The notes under the pieces: model-generated | What the model was told of the DNA's origin: nothing | The model's input: the letters and a program-made list of their open reading frames with translations, nothing else | The model's database searches: none | NCBI GenBank assembly: GCA_021204905.1 | Contig: JAJPYN010000018.1 | Span: 1 to 64,000, forward strand | Origin: Prevotella sp. | GTDB taxonomy: Bacteria > Bacteroidota > Bacteroidia > Bacteroidales > Bacteroidaceae | Direction: 5' to 3' | DNA length: 64,000 nt | Shown here: piece by piece, positions 1 through 7,727 of the stretch | How the letters are laid out: each line of letters opens with the position of its first letter | Numbering within the stretch: position 1 is the first letter of the stretch | Position numbers and translations under genes: made by a program

Positions 1-374
1 GCCACCGATTTCTACTATTACTATCTTGATTACGGCAAGGTAACCACAGCTAACGACTCTACGACCTACGATTATCTCGGTTTCTACTGGATGAACGACG
101 ACGGAAGTGCCTTCGAAATGACATCCAACCGCGCATGGTTGCCGCTACTCAAGAGCAACTTCACCGATAGCGACGGCGAGCCGATAAGTCTGAAGATAAT
201 CGAATACGTCGAGGACGATTCCGAAGAGCAGACCACCGGCATCACCACCGTTCCGACAGCTGCGGTCAAGAGCGTTTCCGACGGTGCCATCTAACCATCC
301 AAGGCGTTCGCGTGAACAACATGAACAAGCCCGGCGTGTACATCGTTGACGGCAAGAAAGTGATCAAGAAGTAA
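1..374 (+). pseudogene. 3' part of a secreted/T9SS-cargo-like protein; C-terminal tail displaced by a frameshift
   Basis: Frame 1 is open from base 1 to TAA at 292-294 (...SVSDGAI*). Frame 3 then encodes TIQGVRVNNMNKPGVYIVDGKKVIKK* to 374, like the tails of the genes ending at 15973 and 28353. Confidence 0.7.
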
Positions 375-398
375 CAAACATTAAACTACTAACAGATT

Positions 399-563
399 AT
401 GAAGACATATTTAAAGCCCGATGTGGAAGTTACGGATGTCGGCACGCGCCAAGTGTTCACATTGGATACTTACAGCACCCCAGGAGCCACCGGCACGATC
501 CACACCAAGCAGAATAATGATTGGGAGTGGGACGAGGAGGACGAAGACGGAGGTCTTTGGTAA
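399..563 (+). CDS. Small protein, 54 aa, acidic/Trp-containing C-terminus (MKTYLKPDVEVTDVGTRQVFTLDTYSTPGATGTIHTKQNNDWEWDEEDEDGGLW)
   Basis: ATG-to-TAA ORF below the ORF-track cutoff, directly after the preceding gene and followed by a terminator-like hairpin. Confidence 0.6.
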   Translation: MKTYLKPDVEVTDVGTRQVFTLDTYSTPGATGTIHTKQNNDWEWDEEDEDGGLW

Positions 564-606
564 ATGAACAAGGATGTCCTGAGGAACCGGGAATTAAGGC
601 AAAAAG

Positions 607-645
607 AAAGAGCGGTCTTCACGTGAGGATCGCTCTTTGCATATT
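607..645 (+). terminator. Hairpin terminator AAAGAGCGGTC-(loop)-GATCGCTCTTT
   Basis: Near-perfect inverted repeat 607-617/628-638 downstream of the small ORF. Confidence 0.6.
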
Positions 646-655
646 GTTCTTGTCC

Positions 656-749
656 GCTAAGACCTGTTGTCTTATGTGCTAAGACCTATTGTCTTATCCG
701 CTAAGACTTACTGTTTTATACGCTAAGACTTACTGTCTTGTTCGCTAAG
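656..749. repeat. 22-bp tandem repeat array, four full units plus a partial (GCTAAGACYTRYTGTYTTATNN)
   Basis: GCTAAG starts at 656, 678, 700, 722 and 744, an exact 22-bp period. Each full unit contains AAGAC-N5-GTYTT. Confidence 0.9.
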
Positions 750-762
750 TTTTCCGCCGAGG

Positions 763-2064
763 TCAGAAGCGGACGTAGGTTTCAACCCAGAGGTCGCTGT
801 AATGGGGGTTGGCGGAGGTGCGGTCGTTGTTGTAGTGGTATTCGAGCTGGATATTGAGGTTCTTGTGCAGACGGAAGTTGGGACAGATGCCGTAGATGAC
901 GTGCTTTGTGTCGTTGGTCGCCTGCTCGCGGTATTGGTCGTACTTCATGTAGATTTTCAGCCAGGGGAGTACCGGCACGCCGACGGTGGCGTAGAATGCG
1001 TCCGCCCTGCCCGTGCCGCTCCATGTGCCGTCGTCATTGTACTCATTCACGCTATGCCCTACGGAGTGGACATATTCCGCGCGTGCCGACCAATTGTCCC
1101 GTTCGTACATTCCGCTGATGGCATAGCGGTCGCGTTTCACGGTTACGTCGCCGCTCTTCCAATCGCCTGTCCAGCCGAAGAAACCGAAGAACAAACCTTT
1201 AATCGGTTGTACCTGTATCGTCCCGATGACGTCTTTGCGCGAGTTGTTATCAGCCGCGTTAATGCCGTTGCCGTTGTAAACCGCGAGCTGGTAGTGGATG
1301 AAGCGGTGCTTGTCCTTGCCCACGGGGAAGAGGTCGCCCTGCACTTGCAAGCCCTGGTCGCGTCCGCCGGCGGTAGATGCCTCGCCGCACTTATCGCCCA
1401 TACCCGCGAGTTTCTTCACCGCCTGCGAGTAATCGCCCATGCCGACGTCCCACGGATTAAGCGGGTTCTCGAAGGTGAAGCAACGCTTGAACTGACCGAT
1501 CTTGACGCTGAACTCTTTGAAGTGCGCCCATTCGAGATAGAAGTCCTTGATGTGCGGCGAGCTGCTGAACTCCAACTGGAGGCGGTACTTGAAGTCGGTC
1601 AGGATACTGCCGTCGACATACGCGCGGATGTTGCGGGCGTTGAAGCCGTCGCCGTCGTGCTTGCCGTCTTGGCTCGTGTATTTATACGAGCCGATGATAT
1701 ACGCGCCGAAGACAGGAGTTGAAGCGTATTTGCTTATGTTGAAGCCGTACTCCTTCTTCTCCTTCTCTTTCTTCTCCTTGTTCTCTCGAACCTGTGTCAT
1801 GAGGTCCTCCACAAAATCGGTAACGAAGCCTGTCGACAGCGTCTCTTCGCCGCCGAACTCCGATGTGGGCAGCGATGTCTTGTTGTCCTCCGAGCTACTG
1901 CTGCTCTCGGTAGCGCCTGCGGCTCTACAATCATTGTCTATGCTGTTTGCGCAAGCAAACGGCACGCCTGTACTCTCGTTCGCACGTACATTGTCTTCCT
2001 CCGCCTCCTCTGCCCATGCCGTAGATGCAATCAGAAGGAGGCACAAAATGAGATAAGTTTTCAT
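763..2064 (-). CDS. Phosphate-selective porin O/P-like outer membrane porin
   Basis: 433 aa with signal peptide and OprO/P-like beta-barrel pattern ending ...DLWVETYVRF. Confidence 0.75.
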   Translation of the reverse strand: MKTYLILCLLLIASTAWAEEAEEDNVRANESTGVPFACANSIDNDCRAAGATESSSSSEDNKTSLPTSEFGGEETLSTGFVTDFVEDLMTQVRENKEKKEKEKKEYGFNISKYASTPVFGAYIIGSYKYTSQDGKHDGDGFNARNIRAYVDGSILTDFKYRLQLEFSSSPHIKDFYLEWAHFKEFSVKIGQFKRCFTFENPLNPWDVGMGDYSQAVKKLAGMGDKCGEASTAGGRDQGLQVQGDLFPVGKDKHRFIHYQLAVYNGNGINAADNNSRKDVIGTIQVQPIKGLFFGFFGWTGDWKSGDVTVKRDRYAISGMYERDNWSARAEYVHSVGHSVNEYNDDGTWSGTGRADAFYATVGVPVLPWLKIYMKYDQYREQATNDTKHVIYGICPNFRLHKNLNIQLEYHYNNDRTSANPHYSDLWVETYVRF

Positions 2065-2088
2065 CTTATTGTCTTATTATAATTAACG

Positions 2089-2928
2089 TTATTCGTATGT
2101 TTCTCCGGCAGACAAGAGCTTGTCGTATTGCTCGTCGCCGACGGGTTCGAGCCATTCGTTGGATGTCTCCTCGCCGCTCACCTCGATAGCGAGATGTGCG
2201 AACCAGCTGTCTGCCGCCGCTCCGTGCCAGTGCTTTACGTTGGCGGGGATGTTTACCACGTCGCCTGGCAGCAACCGTCGTGCCGGTTTGCCCCACTCCT
2301 GATACCAGCCCTTGCCGGCGACGCAGACGAGGATCTGCCCGCCGCCGCTCTTGGCGTGGTGGATATGCCAGTTGTTGCGGCAGCGCGGCTCGAAAGTAAC
2401 ATTACTGATATTCACCTGCTCCGTAGAGACGGGAGCGAGGTACGACTGCCCGATGAAATACTGGGCATACGCATCGTTAGGTTCTCCTATGGGGAATATC
2501 ATGCTTTGGGCGAAGGCTTCCTTGCCGGTGGTCACCGTGCTGTCCGTTTCCCATACTTCTTTTGCCATACGGAAAGCGCCCCATGCTTTCGGCCATCCGG
2601 CATAGAAAGCGGCGTGGGTGAGTATTTCGGCTATTTCTTCGCGCGTGATACCGTTTTTCTTCGCTGTCTCAAGATGGGCTTTCAACGAGGAATCTATAAT
2701 CCCTTGCGACATGAGCGCCGTTACTGTAACTATTGAACGGTCGCGTAACGAGAGCTTGTCGTTGCGGCTCCACACCTCGCCGAAGAGGATATCATCGTTG
2801 AGATGCGCGAACTCAGGAGCGAAGCCGCCTAACTGCTCGCGCCCTGCTGTCTGTGTAATTTTTTTCTGTGCCATAACAACATCGATTGACAAAGATAATA
2901 ATAATGAGATTATAAGAATTTTCTGCAT
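2089..2928 (-). CDS. Carboxymuconolactone decarboxylase-family plus cupin two-domain protein, exported
   Basis: N-terminal CMD/AhpD-like region (RDRSIVTVTALMSQG...EIAEILTHAAFYAGWPKAW) and C-terminal cupin (NNWHIHHAKSGGGQILVCVAGKGWYQEWG). Confidence 0.8.
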   Translation of the reverse strand: MQKILIISLLLSLSIDVVMAQKKITQTAGREQLGGFAPEFAHLNDDILFGEVWSRNDKLSLRDRSIVTVTALMSQGIIDSSLKAHLETAKKNGITREEIAEILTHAAFYAGWPKAWGAFRMAKEVWETDSTVTTGKEAFAQSMIFPIGEPNDAYAQYFIGQSYLAPVSTEQVNISNVTFEPRCRNNWHIHHAKSGGGQILVCVAGKGWYQEWGKPARRLLPGDVVNIPANVKHWHGAAADSWFAHLAIEVSGEETSNEWLEPVGDEQYDKLLSAGETYE

Positions 2929-2993
2929 GTTTGTTGTTTTTTTTTTGTGATAAGTTCCTATACCGTGGTCTTAACGGTTGCTCTCGCATCCTG

Positions 2994-3620
2994 TTATTGG
3001 GAGTTAAACGGGAATAGACCGAACAGCTCGGCATCTATCTTGTCGGTTATTGTCTGGAACGCCGCCGGGTCCGATTCGAACTTGCACGTGTCGCCGTCTA
3101 CGATGATAAGGTTCCCTTTATAGGTTTTTATCCACTTGTCGTATAAGTCGTTGAGACCTTGCAGATAGTCTATGCGTATCGACTGCTCGTAGTCGCGTCC
3201 GCGCCTGCCTATTTGCGCTATGAGGTTGGGTATGCCCGAGCGGATGTAGATCATCAGGTCGGGCAACTTCACAAGTGAGATCATCAGGTTGAATAAGTCG
3301 GTGTAATTGTTGAAATCGCGGTCGGACATATATCCCTGGTTGTGGAGATTGGGCGCAAAGATGCATGCGTCTTCGAAAATGGTTCTGTCTTGCACTATCG
3401 TTTCTTTGCTGCCTGCTATTTCCACCACTTCGGCAAAACGCTTGTTGAGGAAATAGATTTGCAGGTTGAACGCCCAGCGGTTCATGTCGGCGTAGAAGTC
3501 GGCGAGGTAGGGGTTGTTGTCTGCCGGCTCGTAGCGCGGCGACCACCCGTAGCGTTTGGCGAGCATGCGGGTCAGCGTCGTCTTGCCGCTGCCGATGTTT
3601 CCTGCTATTGCGATATGCAT
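2994..3620 (-). CDS. Deoxynucleoside kinase family protein
   Basis: MHIAIAGNIGSGKTTLTRML P-loop; dNK-family pattern (QDRTIFED, RGRDYEQSI). Confidence 0.85.
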   Translation of the reverse strand: MHIAIAGNIGSGKTTLTRMLAKRYGWSPRYEPADNNPYLADFYADMNRWAFNLQIYFLNKRFAEVVEIAGSKETIVQDRTIFEDACIFAPNLHNQGYMSDRDFNNYTDLFNLMISLVKLPDLMIYIRSGIPNLIAQIGRRGRDYEQSIRIDYLQGLNDLYDKWIKTYKGNLIIVDGDTCKFESDPAAFQTITDKIDAELFGLFPFNSQ

Positions 3621-3632
3621 TGTATTGTTGGT

Positions 3633-4271
3633 TTAAGGGTTTTCGGAAAAAAGGCCGTACAGCTCGGCGTCAATCTTGTCGGTGATGGCGAGGAAATCTT
3701 CCTTTCTGTTGAGGAAGTCCATGCCGTCGGTGTCTATCGGGATGACGCGCCCCTCGTAGATATTGATGAAATCCTCATACGACGAGTTGAGCCCTTGCAG
3801 GTAGTCGAGGGGGATGGTCTGCTCGTATGCCCGTCCGCGGCGCTGTATGTTTTCCACGAGCGACGTCAGAGGGGCGCGCAGATAAATGAGCAGGTCGGGA
3901 TAACTCACAATCTGCGTCATCTGCCGAAACAGTTCCATATACGTCTCGTAGTCGCGCCGGGAGAGCTGCCCCTGAGCGTAGTTGTTGGCGGCGAAGACAT
4001 AGACGCCCTCGTAGATGGAGCGGTCTTGGATGTAAGTCGTCGTCTTGTCGCGGGCGATGTCGAGAACGGTCTTGAACCGCTCTTTCAGGAAGAACACCTC
4101 GAGGCAGAACGCCCACCGCGGGATGTCGGCATAGTAATCTTCGAGGTAAGGGTTGTCAATCACCGGTTCGAGACGCGGCGTCCAACCGTAATGGCGCGCC
4201 AGCATCGTTGCCAGCGTCGTCTTCCCGCTTCCTATATTTCCCGCGATTGCGATAAGCATAACCGACGGCAA
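3633..4271 (-). CDS. Deoxynucleoside kinase family protein (tandem paralogue)
   Basis: IAIAGNIGSGKTTLATMLARHYGW; QDRSIYEG; RGRAYEQTIPLDYL. Confidence 0.85.
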   Translation of the reverse strand: MPSVMLIAIAGNIGSGKTTLATMLARHYGWTPRLEPVIDNPYLEDYYADIPRWAFCLEVFFLKERFKTVLDIARDKTTTYIQDRSIYEGVYVFAANNYAQGQLSRRDYETYMELFRQMTQIVSYPDLLIYLRAPLTSLVENIQRRGRAYEQTIPLDYLQGLNSSYEDFINIYEGRVIPIDTDGMDFLNRKEDFLAITDKIDAELYGLFSENP

Positions 4272-4406
4272 AAGTATTAAAATTTCCTATCATAACTAAA
4301 AGAAGCGCGGGATTATTTCTTGCTAAGAACAACGAAAATCGCTGCGGGCAGGCCTTTATAGTTCGCGATAAACCACAATAAAACGGCGGCGGGCGCGTTA
4401 TGGTAA

Positions 4407-5345
4407 ATGGTGAAAAAAGGGTGCATAGCATTAGTCCTCGCGGCGATGGCGGTCCTGCCCTTGCGCGCGCAGTACGAACCGGAGTTCAGTCATTATTTCG
4501 ACATGGAACCCTCGTTCAACTGTGCCGCCGTCGGTAAGGAGTCGAAGCTCAACATCAACGCTGCGTACAATATGGCGCTCGTCGGGTTCGAGCACAACCC
4601 CAACACGATGTACGCCGCGGCCGACATCCCTTTCTATTTCATGAAGGCCTACCACGGCGCGGGCCTGCAGTTCATGAACGATAACATCGGCGTGTTCACC
4701 CACCAACGCATTGAAATTCAATATGCTGCGAAGATAAAGCTCTTCGGCGGCACACTCTCCATAGGCGCACAGCTCGGTCTGCTCATGGAAGGGCTCAACG
4801 GCAGCGATGTCGACCTTGAGGACAGCAGCGACCCGGCCTTCTCCACGTCCGACCAGAACGGTTACGGCCTCGACATCGGCGCGGGCATCTACTACACGCG
4901 CAAGGATTTCTACGCGGGCCTCTCCGCCGTGCACCTTAACTCCCCGACCATAGAGCTGGGCGAGACCAACGAACTGAAAATCGACGGAACGTATTATTTC
5001 ACCGGCGGATACAATATTCGCCTGAGAAATCCGTTTCTGACAATAAAGCCCTCCGTGCTCGTGCGCACCGACCTCACCTCGTGGCGCGGCGACATCACGG
5101 CACGCGTGCAATACGCTTCCGACAAGAAGATGATGTACATCGGCCTGGGGTACAGCCCCACCAACTCCGTCACCCTCTTCGTCGGCGGCAACTTCCACGG
5201 GGTGGTCTTGGGTTACAGCTACGAATATTACACCTCGGGGCTGAGCGTGGCCAACGGCGGGCATGAGCTCGTCTTGGGCTATCAGATGGACATCAACCTG
5301 TTCAAGAAAGGCCGCAACCGCCACCAGAGCGTGCGCATTCTTTAA
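4407..5345 (+). CDS. porP: Type IX secretion membrane protein PorP/SprF family
   Basis: PorP/SprF-like beta-barrel directly upstream of porKLMN. Confidence 0.85.
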   Translation: MVKKGCIALVLAAMAVLPLRAQYEPEFSHYFDMEPSFNCAAVGKESKLNINAAYNMALVGFEHNPNTMYAAADIPFYFMKAYHGAGLQFMNDNIGVFTHQRIEIQYAAKIKLFGGTLSIGAQLGLLMEGLNGSDVDLEDSSDPAFSTSDQNGYGLDIGAGIYYTRKDFYAGLSAVHLNSPTIELGETNELKIDGTYYFTGGYNIRLRNPFLTIKPSVLVRTDLTSWRGDITARVQYASDKKMMYIGLGYSPTNSVTLFVGGNFHGVVLGYSYEYYTSGLSVANGGHELVLGYQMDINLFKKGRNRHQSVRIL

Positions 5346-5393
5346 AGCCTTCACAGCGGATTTAAAACGATAAAAAAGACAAATACACAAGAT

Positions 5394-6860
5394 ATGAAAA
5401 AGTGTTTCATACTGCCCGGCATCTTGCTCGTAATGCTTTGCACCGCCGCGTGCAGCAGCAGCAAGAAAATGACCTCCTCCTCCGGTGCCGGCGGCGAGGT
5501 AACGGGCGTTCGCGGGCGCACCTTCTCCGAACCGTCGCCCTACGGCATGACAAAGATCTCGCGCGGCTACCTCCACATGGGCATCGACAAGCAAGACAGC
5601 CTCTGGGGCCGCCAGACACCCGTGAAAGACATCTCCGTCGACGGCTTCTGGATGGACGAAACGGAAGTAACCAACTCGATGTACAAGCAGTTCGTGCTGT
5701 GGGTGCGCGACAGCATCCTCCGCACGCGCCTGGCCGACCCGTCCTACGGCGGCGACGAGACGTATATGATCACCGAGGACAAGCAGGGCGAACCCGTCGA
5801 GCCGCACCTTAACTGGAAGAAAGCCCTGCCGCGCAAACCCAACGAGGACGAGGAGCGCGCCATCGAGTCGCTCTACACCGTCAACCCCGTTACGGGCGAG
5901 AAGATGCTCGACTGCTCGCAGATGAACTACCGCTACGAGGTGTACGACTACACCACGGCAGCCCTCCGCCGCAACCGCTTCAACCCGTCGGAGCGCAACC
6001 TGAACACCGACGTGGCGGTCAATCCCGACGAGGTGATAATGATCTCAAAAGACACCGCTTACATCGACGACGAAGGGCGCATCATCTCCGAGACCATCGA
6101 CCGCCCGCTGTCCGGCCCGTGGGACTTCCTTAACACTTACATCGTGAACATTTACCCCGACACCACCTGTTGGGTGAACGATTTCCAAAACTCCGACAAC
6201 GAGACCTATCTTAGAAATTATTTCAGTAACCCCGCTTACAACGATTACCCCGTCGTGGGCGTAACGTGGGAGCAGGCCAATGCCTTCTGCGCGTGGCGCA
6301 CCGACTACCTGCTCAAAGGGCTCGGCGGCGAGGCGCGTTACATCCAGCGCTACCGCCTGCCAACGGAGGCCGAATGGGAGTATGCCGCGCGCGGTAAGGA
6401 CGGCACGGAGTTCCCGTGGGAGAGCATGGACACCAAGAGCGAGGACGGTTGCTTCTTCGCCAATTTCAAGCCCGACAAAGGTAATTACACTAAGGACGGC
6501 AATTTAATTACATCCAAAGTCGGCATCTATTCGGCCAACAGTAACGGCCTGTACGACATGGCGGGCAACGTGGCGGAATGGACCTCCACCGTCTACACCG
6601 AGGCGGGCGTCGAGGCGATGAACGATTTCAACCCGCAGCTCGAATACAAAGCGGCGAAGGAAGACCCGTATAAGTTGAAAAAGAAGAGCGTGCGCGGAGG
6701 CTCGTGGAAAGACCCGGCAAGCTACATCCGCTCGGCATGGCGCACGTGGGAGTACCAGAACCAGCCGCGCTCGTACATAGGCTTCCGTTGCGTGCGCAGC
6801 CTGGCCAACTCCATCAGCGAGAAGAACAAGAAGGAAAAGACAAAATCCAAGAAGAAATAA
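5394..6860 (+). CDS. porK: Type IX secretion lipoprotein PorK/GldK
   Basis: Lipoprotein signal (LCTAACSSSKK), formylglycine-generating-enzyme-like fold (RLPTEAEWEYAARG, GGSWKD..IRSAWR). Confidence 0.92.
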   Translation: MKKCFILPGILLVMLCTAACSSSKKMTSSSGAGGEVTGVRGRTFSEPSPYGMTKISRGYLHMGIDKQDSLWGRQTPVKDISVDGFWMDETEVTNSMYKQFVLWVRDSILRTRLADPSYGGDETYMITEDKQGEPVEPHLNWKKALPRKPNEDEERAIESLYTVNPVTGEKMLDCSQMNYRYEVYDYTTAALRRNRFNPSERNLNTDVAVNPDEVIMISKDTAYIDDEGRIISETIDRPLSGPWDFLNTYIVNIYPDTTCWVNDFQNSDNETYLRNYFSNPAYNDYPVVGVTWEQANAFCAWRTDYLLKGLGGEARYIQRYRLPTEAEWEYAARGKDGTEFPWESMDTKSEDGCFFANFKPDKGNYTKDGNLITSKVGIYSANSNGLYDMAGNVAEWTSTVYTEAGVEAMNDFNPQLEYKAAKEDPYKLKKKSVRGGSWKDPASYIRSAWRTWEYQNQPRSYIGFRCVRSLANSISEKNKKEKTKSKKK

Positions 6861-6863
6861 GCT

Positions 6864-7703
6864 ATGACAAAATACAGTAAATACAACGTGATATACCGCC
6901 TCCAGAAATGGATGGACAGCGTCTCCGGCCAGACGTTCATGAACTATGCCTACTCGTGGGGCGCCTCGATTGTGATTCTCGGTACATTGTTCAAACTGAC
7001 CCACCTGCCCGGCGCCAACCTGATGCTGTTCGTCGGCATGGGCACCGAGGTGGTAGTCTTCTTCATCTCGGCCTTCGACCGCCCGTTCGACAAGACGCAG
7101 GACGGCATGGAGCTCGAGACATCGCGCACGCGCAAAGCCGCGGAAGGCGGTGAGGCCGAAGGAGAAGGAGCCGAAACGGTTATCGCCGGCGGAGGAACGG
7201 TCATCGCGGGCGGCGGCGTGATAGGCGGCGGCGTGATAGGCGGAGGCACGGTCATCGCAGGCGAAGGAGGAGGTGTTCCTTCGGGCGAAGGCGCTTCCGG
7301 CGAAGGCGGCACGGGCGGCGGCACATTCGTCATCGGCGGCATCAACGGTCCGACAACACCCGCGCCCGCAGTAACGCAAGAGACCGCCGAAGCGATGGAA
7401 GAGGCCACCACGACGTATGTCAGCCGCCTGAACGAACTCAACGAGCTGTTGCTTAAAGTGGCGGCACAGAGCGAGCGCCTCACCACCGACTCCGAAGAGA
7501 TGGAGAACCTCAACCGCACGCTCACCGGCATCGCCAAGGTCTACGAGATGCAGCTCAAAGGCGCGTCGCAGCAGATCGGCACCATCGACGAGATAAACTC
7601 CAAGACGCGCCGCATGGTGGAGCAGATCGAAGCTTTGAACCAAGTCTACGCCCGCATGATTGAGGCAATGACGATGAACATGCCCGGCGCGGCGAAAGGA
7701 TAA
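6864..7703 (+). CDS. porL: Type IX secretion protein PorL/GldL with a Gly-rich insertion
   Basis: N-terminal two-TM GldL pattern (MNYAYSWGASIVILGTLFKLTHLPGANLMLFVGMGTE); position between porK and porM. Confidence 0.92.
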   Translation: MTKYSKYNVIYRLQKWMDSVSGQTFMNYAYSWGASIVILGTLFKLTHLPGANLMLFVGMGTEVVVFFISAFDRPFDKTQDGMELETSRTRKAAEGGEAEGEGAETVIAGGGTVIAGGGVIGGGVIGGGTVIAGEGGGVPSGEGASGEGGTGGGTFVIGGINGPTTPAPAVTQETAEAMEEATTTYVSRLNELNELLLKVAAQSERLTTDSEEMENLNRTLTGIAKVYEMQLKGASQQIGTIDEINSKTRRMVEQIEALNQVYARMIEAMTMNMPGAAKG

Positions 7704-7727
7704 CCGTAACACGCAGCAATCCGGCTT

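Noticed and set aside
656-749. Possible CRISPR array
   Set aside because: Continuous 22-bp tandem units with no variable spacers and no cas genes nearby.
4318-4334. Single TTGCTAAGAA copy upstream of the deoxynucleoside kinase, resembling the end of the 33971-34037 array
   Set aside because: Too short for a confident link on its own.
4431-5807. 458-aa minus-strand ORF across porP/porK
   Set aside because: Antisense shadow of recognised T9SS genes.
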